In this document: positions 8,018 to 16,369 of the stretch, piece after piece
How positions within the stretch are numbered: position 1 is the stretch's first letter
Layout of the letters: each line of letters begins with the position of its first letter
Assembly: GCA_051252455.1 (NCBI GenBank)
Contig: JBPOFM010000008.1
Location: forward strand, 1-64,000
Direction: 5' to 3'
From: JBPOFM01 sp051252455
GTDB lineage: Bacteria; Bacteroidota; Bacteroidia; Flavobacteriales; Flavobacteriaceae
DNA: 64,000 bases
Notes under the pieces: generated by a model
Told to the model about the DNA's origin: nothing
Seen by the model: only the letters and a program-made list of their open reading frames with translations
Database searches by the model: none
Program-made: the position numbers and the translations under genes

Positions 8018-8779
8018 CTAAATTTTAATTTCTAAATTATCATAAGCCAAAAATACATTTTCTGGCAATTGTTCTTCTACGGCATCATGAAAACCCAGCC
8101 AATGACTGATATGTGTCAAATAAGCTTTCTCTGGTTTTACTTTATTGATCAGCTCAAGGGCTTCCGAAAGTGTAAAATGAGAAATATGATCCTTCTCACG
8201 CAAAGCATTGACCACTAAAATTTTTACACCTTTCAATTTTTCAATTTCTTGGTCTTCGATCGTTTTAAAATCAGTTAAATAAGCAAAATCCTTAAACCGA
8301 AATCCAAAAACCTGTAATTGATAATGCAAACCGTTAATGGGGACCACCTCCAAATTACCTAATGTAAATGGTTTGTTCTCTATCTCATTACAGCGTACGC
8401 CAGGAGCACCCGCATATTTAAATTTTGTTTCAAATACATAATCGAAACGTGTTTTTAAGGCCCTTATGACACGTTCATGACCATAGATTGGAATGTCGCC
8501 TTGCTTAAAATAAAAGGGTCTTATATCATCCAAGCCTGCTGTATGATCGGCATGTTCATGCGTAAAAACAATACCATCAATCCTGCTAACTTTTGCAGTA
8601 AGCATTTGTTGACGAAAATCGGGTCCACAGTCCACCACATAACAATAATCTTCCCATTCGACCAAGATAGAAACCCGGAGACGTTTGTCCTTTGGATTGC
8701 TGCTCAAACAGACCGGATGATCGCTTCCAATAATTGGAATTCCCTGCGAAGTACCTGTTCCTAAAAACGTAATTTTCAA
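8018..8779 (-). CDS. MBL-fold metallo-hydrolase
   Basis: About 253 residues if translation begins at the TTG at 8779, which gives the family-typical start (M)KITFLGTGTSQG. An upstream in-frame ATG at 8860 adds a poorly conserved N-terminus and overlaps the divergent gene's promoter. The metal-binding block is THEHADHTAGLDD, with further ligands in VDCGPDF and THISHW. The order fits the PhnP/RNase Z-like branch of small MBL hydrolases that often cleave phosphodiesters; the exact substrate is unknown. It is followed at 4 bp by the gene ending at 7510. Confidence 0.85.
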   Translation of the reverse strand: MKITFLGTGTSQGIPIIGSDHPVCLSSNPKDKRLRVSILVEWEDYCYVVDCGPDFRQQMLTAKVSRIDGIVFTHEHADHTAGLDDIRPFYFKQGDIPIYGHERVIRALKTRFDYVFETKFKYAGAPGVRCNEIENKPFTLGNLEVVPINGLHYQLQVFGFRFKDFAYLTDFKTIEDQEIEKLKGVKILVVNALREKDHISHFTLSEALELINKVKPEKAYLTHISHWLGFHDAVEEQLPENVFLAYDNLEIKI

Positions 8780-8815
8780 CTTGATTTTCTTTCCAACAAA
8801 AGTAACTTTATTTTT

Positions 8816-8844
8816 TTGTATCAGTAAGCAAATCGATACCTTTG
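8816..8844 (+). promoter_or_regulatory. Bacteroidetes-type promoter
   Basis: TTG (8816-8818), 18 bp, TACCTTTG (8837-8844), with the ATG of the 483-residue gene at 8869. Spacing and both boxes fit the flavobacterial consensus. Confidence 0.7.
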
Positions 8845-8868
8845 TAGTCATTATACTCAATCTACAAC

Positions 8869-10320
8869 ATGGAAATTACTTTAAAAGGAGACAAAGAATT
8901 TGAAGAAATCCCTTCCTTAAAAACAAAGGCGCTCCGCATCAATTTGAATGAAAATATCTATGGTACTTTTGCCGAGATAGGTGCAGGACAAGAAACTGTG
9001 CGACATTTCTTCAGAGCTGGTGGTGGGTCTGGTACCATTGCGAAAGCCATGTCTGCTTATGACAAAGATTTTAGTGATGCTATTTATGGTATTGAAGATG
9101 ATGGTCGCTACGTGACGGAGGCCCGATTGAGAAAAATGTTGAATCACGAAATCAATTTGATTGAGGAGCGTATCACCAGGGATAAACATCCCAATAAAAT
9201 GTTTTTCGCTTTTGCGAACACCGTTGCTACGATTGATTTTGCGAAGAAATACAAAGGCCATGGTTGGGTTGGTGTCAAATACCAAATTGATCCTGAAGAG
9301 GGATACAATGACATTGTGTTACACCTTCGTTTTAAAGAAAATGACGCACGTTTACAACAAGAGACACTTGGTATCCTCGGAACCAATTTGCTTTATGGGG
9401 CGTACTACAAACATCATGAACCAAAAAAACTGTTACGTTACTTATACGATCATCTCGACAAAGATCAATTAGAGATTGATACCATCAACTTTTCGGGTCC
9501 TGCATATAAAGATGTTGATAACCGTTTGATGAGTTTGCAGTTAGTGAAAAACAACATGACAGATGCCATCATGTTTGCACCAGATGGTAACAATGTTTTA
9601 CCTGCAAGGGTGCTTTATAAAAAGAATATTTTGGCGCTACGTGGTAGTTTTAGACCTGTAACCAAAGTCAATATCGATATGTTCCAGAAATCCTATGACA
9701 TGTTTGTCAAGGAAAATAAGGTTGATGTCGAGAATACGCAAGTTGTGTTTGAGATTACACTTTCCAACTTAAGAGCTGAGGGTGAAATTGATGAACAGGA
9801 TTTTATGGACAGGGCAAAATTGCTATGCTCTCTTGGGCACACAGTTTTGATTTCCAACTTTCAGGAGTATTATAAATTGGTGGAATACTTCTCTCAATAT
9901 TCTAAAAACAGAATGGGCTTGGCAATGGGTGTCAATAACCTGGTTGATATTTTTGATGAGAAATACTATCGTCATTTGAGTGGTGGTATTCTTGAAGCGT
10001 TTGGTAAATTGTTCTTTAAGGATTTGCGTGTCTATCTGTATCCAATGCAAAACGAGGATGGTACGCTTACCACTAGTGAGAATCTCAAAGTACACCCTCG
10101 CATGAAAGAACTTTACAAATTCTTTAAATATAACGGAAAAGTAGTTGACATTACAGATTATGACCAGTCCATATTGTCTATCTTTTCTAGAACTGTGTTA
10201 AAGGCTATTTCAGAAAGTGAAAACGGTTGGGAAAGCATGTTACCAGAAGGTGTTGCCAAAATTATTAAGGAGAAAAGTCTATTTGGTTATGAGGCCGAAG
10301 AGGTAATGCATAAGCGGTAA
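8869..10320 (+). CDS. Conserved protein of unknown function, 483 aa
   Basis: A soluble 483-residue protein with no signal or membrane segment. An early block, GTFAEIGAGQETVRHFFRAG then GGSGTIAKAMSAYDK, and a central LRGSFRPVTKVNIDM are strikingly conserved-looking. I have seen relatives in many bacteria labelled 'nicotinate-nucleotide adenylyltransferase' or 'TonB-dependent receptor', but the sequence shows neither a nucleotidyltransferase HxGH motif nor a beta-barrel, so those labels look wrong. It has its own promoter and is divergent from the MBL gene. The function is open. Confidence 0.8.
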   Translation: MEITLKGDKEFEEIPSLKTKALRINLNENIYGTFAEIGAGQETVRHFFRAGGGSGTIAKAMSAYDKDFSDAIYGIEDDGRYVTEARLRKMLNHEINLIEERITRDKHPNKMFFAFANTVATIDFAKKYKGHGWVGVKYQIDPEEGYNDIVLHLRFKENDARLQQETLGILGTNLLYGAYYKHHEPKKLLRYLYDHLDKDQLEIDTINFSGPAYKDVDNRLMSLQLVKNNMTDAIMFAPDGNNVLPARVLYKKNILALRGSFRPVTKVNIDMFQKSYDMFVKENKVDVENTQVVFEITLSNLRAEGEIDEQDFMDRAKLLCSLGHTVLISNFQEYYKLVEYFSQYSKNRMGLAMGVNNLVDIFDEKYYRHLSGGILEAFGKLFFKDLRVYLYPMQNEDGTLTTSENLKVHPRMKELYKFFKYNGKVVDITDYDQSILSIFSRTVLKAISESENGWESMLPEGVAKIIKEKSLFGYEAEEVMHKR

Positions 10321-10366
10321 TTCTTATTAATTAAGCGATCCTTTTAATCTAAGTTAAATAAACGTC

Positions 10367-10996
10367 TTAAATCACATACAAAAAGATCATCAAATAGTGG
10401 CAAATGGCGCCTCCTAGCACAAACAAATGCCAAATAACGTGATTATATGGGATGCGCTCAAAGATATAAAAGATGATTCCTATAGAATAAAATGCACCTC
10501 CTGCAAATAATAATGCTACCCCATTAGTTCCTATAATGGTGGCAAGATTTGAAAAATCAAACACAATCAACCAACCCATCACGAGATATAAAAGTGTAGA
10601 GAAAATTTCGAACTTTCCTGTAAAGAACAGTTTTAGTATGAGTCCAAAACCTGCAATGGCCCAAACTACCCAAAACAATTGCCATCCCAAACTTTCCGAT
10701 AGACCAATTAAGGTCACAGGCGTATAAGTTCCTGCGATTAAAACATAAATACTGATGTGGTCAATGATACGGAAATAATGTCGACGCTTCTCTCCTTTTG
10801 CAGAGTGATAAATAGCTGAAGCAGAAAACAAAAGTATAATGGAAAATCCATACAGAATCACGCTAAATAAGCCCCAGTCTGTGCTATGATTTGTAAAACT
10901 AATCAACACCACCAACCCAGCGATTCCCATTAAAGCACCAAGACCATGTGTCCAAGCATTTAATTTTTCTTCGAACGCTGATTGTTGTCGCTTCAT
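10367..10996 (-). CDS. Hemolysin III family (PAQR) membrane protein
   Basis: A 209-residue protein with seven hydrophobic segments. The family hallmarks are present: HGLGALMGIAG near residue 17, SAIYHS near 61, RIIDHISIYVLIAGTYTP near 76-93, and the C-terminal H-x3-H region (HVIWHLFVLGGAICHY). These His, Asp and Ser residues form the zinc site in PAQR receptors and the related YqfA/HlyIII proteins. The bacterial role is uncertain; membrane lipid homeostasis has been suggested for relatives. It is a single gene, with heptamer repeats just beyond its 5' end. Confidence 0.9.
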   Translation of the reverse strand: MKRQQSAFEEKLNAWTHGLGALMGIAGLVVLISFTNHSTDWGLFSVILYGFSIILLFSASAIYHSAKGEKRRHYFRIIDHISIYVLIAGTYTPVTLIGLSESLGWQLFWVVWAIAGFGLILKLFFTGKFEIFSTLLYLVMGWLIVFDFSNLATIIGTNGVALLFAGGAFYSIGIIFYIFERIPYNHVIWHLFVLGGAICHYLMIFLYVI

Positions 10997-11029
10997 TTAA
11001 TTGTTGGCTGTTGGCTGTTTAAGATAAGT

Positions 11030-11085
11030 TTAATTCTTAATTCTTAATTCTTAATTCTTAATTCTTAATTCTTAATTCTTAATTC
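11030..11085. repeat. Heptamer tandem repeat, 8 copies of TTAATTC
   Basis: Eight exact head-to-tail copies of TTAATTC. The last copy contains the stop codon of the DUF4294 gene on the minus strand. A shorter 7-bp period (TGTTGGC) lies at about 11002-11018. A second heptamer array lies at 33619-33715. Confidence 0.95.
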
Positions 11086-11756
11086 TTATCTGTTTTAGCA
11101 GCCCATTTATCTCTTAAATCGTAATAATCTATAGGAAATGCCGAATTTTGTCGTTCAAGACGTCCATCTTGAAAGGCACGCAATAAAATATCTTCAATCA
11201 TAAAATCTTCTGCAACGTTTTCTGGATCAAATTCTTTCTTTAAAGAAATATCAAACAATCTCGCTGTATTGTTGAACCAGAATGCGCGCCAGCCGCTTCG
11301 CAATTCTTTAATTTGTTCAAAAGTAGTTTGTCCTGTCTGTCGGTGCATCAACTTTACTAAAATCTGACCTTCGGTTCGTGTCATTTTTTTTAATTCTTCA
11401 GAAAATTCATCTTCAATATAGCGCTGGATTTTCTTTGAATACTGACGCTGCTCACTTTGACGTTCTAGTGTTGCCAAACGTGCATTAAGTTCTTCCAATC
11501 GTTCAGCAGCCAACTTTGCATAAGGATACACTTTCAGTGTTTTACGTTTCAGAATGAGATAACGCATACGTTCTTCTTTGGAAGCAAAACGCTGATTTCC
11601 CATGAGGTATACTTCTCTTAATTCTATGACATCAAACGCAATCGAATCTCCGTCAACCATATAATACTCCACCGCAGTCGAGTCTTTAACCACCGGTTTT
11701 ATCTGGCCAACCATAAAAATCGGGAAGCATAATAATAAGTAGATAATCTTGTTCAT
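11079..11756 (-). CDS. DUF4294 family exported protein
   Basis: About 225 residues from the ATG giving MNKIIYLLLCF; an upstream ATG at 11780 adds eight residues ahead of the signal and is less likely. A signal peptide (residues 1-18) is followed by ELREVYLMGNQRF, an Arg/Glu-rich helical region (about 85-130), EGQILVKLMHRQTGQTTFEQ and GWRAFWFNNTARLFDISLKKE. This matches DUF4294, a family of Bacteroidetes envelope proteins of unknown role. The stop codon lies inside the first unit of a heptamer array, so array growth could alter the 3' end of the mRNA. Confidence 0.85.
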   Translation of the reverse strand: MNKIIYLLLCFPIFMVGQIKPVVKDSTAVEYYMVDGDSIAFDVIELREVYLMGNQRFASKEERMRYLILKRKTLKVYPYAKLAAERLEELNARLATLERQSEQRQYSKKIQRYIEDEFSEELKKMTRTEGQILVKLMHRQTGQTTFEQIKELRSGWRAFWFNNTARLFDISLKKEFDPENVAEDFMIEDILLRAFQDGRLERQNSAFPIDYYDLRDKWAAKTDKN

Positions 11757-11869
11757 ACGTGTATTGGCATCTAAAATCATTCCAAAAACCTCGGTAAAAT
11801 TATGAATTTACAGATTCAATAACCTTAAAATAGTATTAATATTATTAATTTAGTCGAAAATATTTATAC

Positions 11870-12961
11870 ATGGCGCAGAAGAGCATTTTAAACAAAAAAT
11901 CACTGGAATTTTTAGAAAACTATTTAAACAACGCATCACCTACAGGATATGAGTGGACAGGCCAAAAAATTTGGATGGATTATTTAAAACCGTATGTTGA
12001 TGAATTTATTACTGATACTTACGGGACTGCAGTTGGCGTCATCAATCCTAAAGCAAAATATAAAGTTGTCATTGAAGGCCATGCTGATGAAATATCTTGG
12101 TATGTTAATTATATAGCAGACAACGGATTGATTCACGTGATCCGAAACGGTGGTAGTGACCATATGATTGCACCAAGTAAAATTGTGAATATCCATACCA
12201 AAAATGGCATTGTTAAAGGTGTTTTTGGTTGGCCAGCAATCCATACCCGAAGTAAGGAAAAAGATGAAACGCCTAAAATTGAAAATATCACCATTGATGT
12301 TGGTGCAAAAGACAAGAAAGAAGTTGAAGGCATGGGCGTTCATGTAGGATGTGTGATTACCTATCCTGATGAATTTCATATTCTGAATGGCGACAAATTT
12401 GTATGCCGAGCGTTGGATAACCGAATGGGTGGATTTATGATTGCGGAAGTTGCACGTTTGCTGCATGAGAAGAAAAAGAAATTGCCGTTTGGTTTATACG
12501 TTACCAATTCAGTTCAAGAAGAAATTGGTTTGCGGGGTGCCGAAATGATAACGCAACGCATTAAACCAAATGTTGCGATTGTCACTGACGTTACGCATGA
12601 CACTACGACTCCGATGATTGATAAGAAAAAAGAAGGTCATTTAGAACTTGGTTTAGGGCCTGTCGTGGCGTATGCCCCAGCAGTGCAACAAAAACTACGT
12701 GATTTAATCACTGACACTGCAGAAAAGAACAAAATTCCATTCCAACGTTCCGCTTGTTCACGGGCGACAGGAACTGATACAGATGCTTTTGCATACAGCA
12801 ATGGCGGAGTGGCGAGTGCTTTGATATCCTTGCCATTACGTTATATGCATACAACCGTTGAAATGGTACAACGCGACGATGTTGAAAATGTGATTAAACT
12901 GATTTACGAATCTCTTTTGAATATTAAGGATGGAGAAACGTTTAGCTATTTTAACGATTGA
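11870..12961 (+). CDS. M42 family metallopeptidase (aminopeptidase)
   Basis: A 363-residue cytosolic metallopeptidase of the M42 (glutamyl aminopeptidase / endoglucanase-like) family, removing N-terminal residues from peptides. Metal ligands and catalytic residues are visible in order: GHADEISW (His71, Asp73), RALDNRMGG, QEEIGLRGAEM (catalytic Glu pair), DVTHDTTTP, and a C-terminal HTTVEMVQRDDVENVI. Length and order are normal for the family. The downstream Nudix gene begins with a TTG that overlaps the stop codon, so the two are translationally coupled. Confidence 0.92.
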   Translation: MAQKSILNKKSLEFLENYLNNASPTGYEWTGQKIWMDYLKPYVDEFITDTYGTAVGVINPKAKYKVVIEGHADEISWYVNYIADNGLIHVIRNGGSDHMIAPSKIVNIHTKNGIVKGVFGWPAIHTRSKEKDETPKIENITIDVGAKDKKEVEGMGVHVGCVITYPDEFHILNGDKFVCRALDNRMGGFMIAEVARLLHEKKKKLPFGLYVTNSVQEEIGLRGAEMITQRIKPNVAIVTDVTHDTTTPMIDKKKEGHLELGLGPVVAYAPAVQQKLRDLITDTAEKNKIPFQRSACSRATGTDTDAFAYSNGGVASALISLPLRYMHTTVEMVQRDDVENVIKLIYESLLNIKDGETFSYFND

Positions 12962-13512
12962 GCGAAGAACTGATAGACATATTGACCAAAGACGGAAAAC
13001 CAACGGGCAAGACTGCACCGAAGTCTGAAATCCATGCTAGGGGACTTTACCACAATACCGCACATATTTGGTTTTACACAATGGATGGAGAGGTCTTGTT
13101 GGCACAACGTGCTGCTTCAAAAACTCTCCATCCTTTATTATGGGATGTTTCTGTGGCAGGTCATATTGATGCAGGAGAAACTGTTGAGGAAGGTGCGGTA
13201 AGAGAAGTTAAAGAAGAAATCAATCTGAAAGTCAACAAAAAACATTTGCAGAAAATTGGTGTTTTTGAGTGTTTCCAGGCCTATGACAATGGCATTGTTG
13301 ACAATGAATTTCATCATACGTTTCTCGTCGAATTTAACGGTATTCTCACTGATTTGATTCCGCAAGAAGGAGAAGTTGAAAGTCTAAAATTAGTAAGTAT
13401 GTATGAATTCTTTGAAATGATAGACTGTTGTGGTACAAATCTTCATTTGGTTGAGAGTAATAAATCTTATTATGGAATTGTGATGGATGCTATTTTAGAA
13501 CGAATAACCTAA
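12958..13512 (+). CDS. Nudix hydrolase
   Basis: A 184-residue protein. The Nudix box lies at residues 68-90: GHIDAGETVEEGAV then REVKEEINL, with all catalytic glutamates, though the usual last glycine is Asn. The N-terminus (LIDILTKDGKPTGKTA, then HxxTAHIWFYTMDGEVLLAQRA) resembles the isopentenyl-diphosphate-isomerase-like Nudix group. The substrate is unknown; a nucleoside diphosphate derivative or coenzyme is plausible. The start is TTG at 12958, overlapping the TGA of the M42 gene; no ATG is available nearby. Confidence 0.9.
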   Translation: MSEELIDILTKDGKPTGKTAPKSEIHARGLYHNTAHIWFYTMDGEVLLAQRAASKTLHPLLWDVSVAGHIDAGETVEEGAVREVKEEINLKVNKKHLQKIGVFECFQAYDNGIVDNEFHHTFLVEFNGILTDLIPQEGEVESLKLVSMYEFFEMIDCCGTNLHLVESNKSYYGIVMDAILERIT

Positions 13513-13532
13513 TTAGACCCTAGATTTTTACA

Positions 13533-14207
13533 ATGACCCTACTCCTCTCCGCAATCGCACCAATACTCGTCGTCGTCATCTTTATCTATTTTATGGATAA
13601 GCATGAGAAAGAACCAGTAAGGGAATTGATTATCAATTTTCTATTAGGTGCTATTGTGAGTATCATTATTACAACACTTTTGTATGTCATCATTGAAATT
13701 CCATTACCACTTCACGATCACACCAGTATTTTTGAACAATTTATCAAAGCATTCTTTGTCGTAGGCTTAACTGAAGAATTTAGCAAATACGTCATCATTC
13801 GCTATTATGCACAACCGCATAAAGAGTTTAATGAACCTTTTGATGGCATTATCTACTCTGTGATGGTTTCGATGGGGTTTGCCGCTACTGAAAATATGAT
13901 GTATGTACTCCAAGGTGGTGTCGAAACCGCAATTATCAGAGCCTTTACAGCAGTACCAGCCCATGCTACTTTTGGCATTTTGATGGGGTACTTTATTGGT
14001 AAAGCCAAGTTTTCAAATAATCGTGTCATACTAAATCTGACAGGACTTTTTCTTGCCGCGTTATTTCATGGCGCCTATGATTTCTTTCTATTCATTGATT
14101 TTATTCCAGGTATCTGGGTTGGTGCATTTGTATCTTTATTTATTGGAATTATTTTATCACGAAAAGCGATTCGAAAACATCAACAGAATTCAATCTTCAA
14201 AGTATAA
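13533..14207 (+). CDS. PrsW family intramembrane metalloprotease
   Basis: A 224-residue protein with about seven membrane segments. PrsW hallmarks are present: GLTEEFSKY (EExxK), FAATENMMY (EN), PAHATFGILMGYF and ALFHGAYDFF. In Bacillus, PrsW cuts an anti-sigma factor; relatives in Bacteroidetes have no assigned target. It follows the Nudix gene by 20 bp and precedes the acyl-CoA carboxylase genes, but no functional tie is evident. Confidence 0.88.
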   Translation: MTLLLSAIAPILVVVIFIYFMDKHEKEPVRELIINFLLGAIVSIIITTLLYVIIEIPLPLHDHTSIFEQFIKAFFVVGLTEEFSKYVIIRYYAQPHKEFNEPFDGIIYSVMVSMGFAATENMMYVLQGGVETAIIRAFTAVPAHATFGILMGYFIGKAKFSNNRVILNLTGLFLAALFHGAYDFFLFIDFIPGIWVGAFVSLFIGIILSRKAIRKHQQNSIFKV

Positions 14208-14254
14208 TTTTAGTTTAAGTATTAATAATTATCTTTACAATTCAATCATTCACT

Positions 14255-14740
14255 ATGCCAAAATCATATATAGTTAAAGTCAACAATTCATTCGAATTTG
14301 ATATCAATCTTGAACAACTTTCTAAATTAGATACCGTTGAACTTTCTAATTCCAAACAGCACATTTTAAAGAATCATCATCCCTATCATGCTGAAATTAC
14401 GAGTAAGCAATTCCAAGAGAAAAAATACACCATCAAAATCAACAACAATTCCTATATCGTGGACATTCACAACGATTTGGATGAGTTGATTAAATCTTTA
14501 GGATTTGAGGTAGGAGCGAGCAAAAAAGTAAACGATATCAAAGCGCCAATGCCTGGGCTTATTTTAGAAATGAGCATAACTATTGGTCAAGAAGTGAAGG
14601 AAAATGACACCATTCTTATTCTTGAAGCCATGAAAATGGAAAATGTTTTGACTTCTCCTAGAGATGGCGTCATTAAATCGATTGCAGCCAATAAAGGCGA
14701 TGCAGTCGAGAAGAATCAGTTGTTGGTAGAATTCGAATAA
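14255..14740 (+). CDS. Biotin carboxyl carrier protein of acyl-CoA carboxylase
   Basis: A 161-residue protein. The C-terminal 75 residues are a biotinyl domain: KAPMPGLILEM, then EAMKMEN with Lys127 as the biotinylation site. The N-terminal part is specific to the family that pairs with propionyl-CoA-type carboxylases. It carries carboxybiotin between the biotin carboxylase (14828) and the carboxyltransferase (16370). The three genes are in order on the same strand, with gaps of about 90 bp, and probably act as one enzyme. Confidence 0.93.
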   Translation: MPKSYIVKVNNSFEFDINLEQLSKLDTVELSNSKQHILKNHHPYHAEITSKQFQEKKYTIKINNNSYIVDIHNDLDELIKSLGFEVGASKKVNDIKAPMPGLILEMSITIGQEVKENDTILILEAMKMENVLTSPRDGVIKSIAANKGDAVEKNQLLVEFE

Positions 14741-14827
14741 TTTAGAAAAAAGAGAAAGGAGAAGAGAAAAAACAGGCTCTGCAGCAATCAACTTAACAAC
14801 AAAAAACATAACGACAAACTTTTCACA

Positions 14828-16279
14828 ATGTCAATCATAAAAAAAATATTAGTAGCAAATAGAGGAGAAATCGCGATTCGCGTCATGATGACAGCAAAGA
14901 AAATGGGTATCAAAACCGTGGCTGTCTATTCAATTGCCGACCGAAACGCGCTTCACGTCAAATATGCGGATGAGGCTGTTTTAATTGGTGAGGCACCTTC
15001 CAATCAATCCTATTTGCGCGGCGATAAAATCATTGAAGTCTCTAAAAGTTTAAAGGTGGATGCCATTCATCCTGGTTATGGTTTTCTTTCAGAAAATGCA
15101 GACTTTGCGGTTGCCTGCGAAGAAAATGACATCATTTTTATTGGTCCAAAATCGAAAGCCATTAAAATCATGGGAAGTAAACTGGCTGCTAAAGATGCGG
15201 TGAAAGCTTATGATATTCCCATGGTTCCAGGTACAGAAGAAGCCATTACAGACATTGATGAAGCGCAAAAAATAGCCAAGGAGATTGGTTTTCCTATTTT
15301 GATAAAAGCCTCCGCTGGGGGTGGTGGAAAAGGCATGCGAATCGTTGAAAAAGAAACTGATTTTGAATCGCAAATGGATCGTGCCATTAGTGAAGCGGTC
15401 AACGCTTTTGGTGATGGTTCTGTTTTTATAGAGAAATATGTAACGTCTCCACGACATATCGAAATACAAGTCATGGCAGATTCTCATGGTAACGTTCTTC
15501 ATTTATTTGAACGAGAATGTAGTATTCAGCGTCGCCATCAAAAAGTGGTGGAAGAAGCACCTTCAAGTGTTTTGACACCAGAACTTCGCAAAAAAATGGG
15601 TGAAGCAGCTATCAAAGTCGCTAAATCATGTGATTATTTGGGCGCTGGCACAGTCGAATTTTTATTGGATGAGCAACTTAATTTTTATTTCTTGGAAATG
15701 AATACACGTCTCCAAGTTGAGCATCCTGTCACAGAATTAATCACCGGAACCGATCTGGTAGAACTACAAATACGAGTGGCTCGTGGTGAAGCTCTACCAA
15801 TGACGCAAGACGAATTGAAAATTAAAGGACATGCAATGGAATTACGAGTGTATGCTGAAGACCCATTGAATGATTTTCTTCCAAGCGTTGGAAATCTCGA
15901 AGTTTATAAACTACCAATTGGCGAAAATATAAGAGTTGATAATGGATTTGAACAAGGCATGGATGTTCCCATTTATTATGATCCGATGTTGGCAAAACTC
16001 ATAACGTATGGAAGTACGCGAGATGAAGCCATTCAACTGATGTTAAAAGCTATTAATGATTATCAAATTGAAGGCATTCAAACCACCTTGCCATTCGGAA
16101 CTTTTGTGCTTGAACACGATGCCTTTCGTTCTGGAAATTTTGATACCAATTTCGTTAAGAAGTACTTTTCGTCAGAAGCTATTCATGATAAACAGGAAGT
16201 AGAGGCTGAAATTGCTGCAATGATCGCTGTAAAACAATATTTAGAAGACCAAAAACAGTTACGAATACCGTTAAAATAG
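14828..16279 (+). CDS. Biotin carboxylase subunit of acyl-CoA carboxylase
   Basis: A 483-residue ATP-grasp enzyme carboxylating biotin with bicarbonate and ATP. Visible blocks are ILVANRGEIAIRVM at the N-terminus, HPGYGFLSENADFA, the glycine-rich ATP loop ASAGGGGKGMRIV, RECSIQRRHQKVVEEAPS and EMNTRLQVEHPVTELITG. Length is right for a stand-alone biotin carboxylase or the alpha subunit core of propionyl-CoA carboxylase without a fused carrier domain; the carrier is encoded separately just upstream. Probably transcribed with it. Confidence 0.95.
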   Translation: MSIIKKILVANRGEIAIRVMMTAKKMGIKTVAVYSIADRNALHVKYADEAVLIGEAPSNQSYLRGDKIIEVSKSLKVDAIHPGYGFLSENADFAVACEENDIIFIGPKSKAIKIMGSKLAAKDAVKAYDIPMVPGTEEAITDIDEAQKIAKEIGFPILIKASAGGGGKGMRIVEKETDFESQMDRAISEAVNAFGDGSVFIEKYVTSPRHIEIQVMADSHGNVLHLFERECSIQRRHQKVVEEAPSSVLTPELRKKMGEAAIKVAKSCDYLGAGTVEFLLDEQLNFYFLEMNTRLQVEHPVTELITGTDLVELQIRVARGEALPMTQDELKIKGHAMELRVYAEDPLNDFLPSVGNLEVYKLPIGENIRVDNGFEQGMDVPIYYDPMLAKLITYGSTRDEAIQLMLKAINDYQIEGIQTTLPFGTFVLEHDAFRSGNFDTNFVKKYFSSEAIHDKQEVEAEIAAMIAVKQYLEDQKQLRIPLK

Positions 16280-16369
16280 TAGGCAGTCTTCAATAGGCAG
16301 TCAGCAGTCAGACTCGAACAATTAGTATTAAAAAAACTTTGTGCCATTGCACCTTTGCGAAAAAAAATT

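Noticed and set aside
8869..10320. Nicotinate-nucleotide adenylyltransferase label
   Set aside because: No HxGH nucleotidyltransferase motif or fold signature is seen; the label is likely an inherited misannotation.
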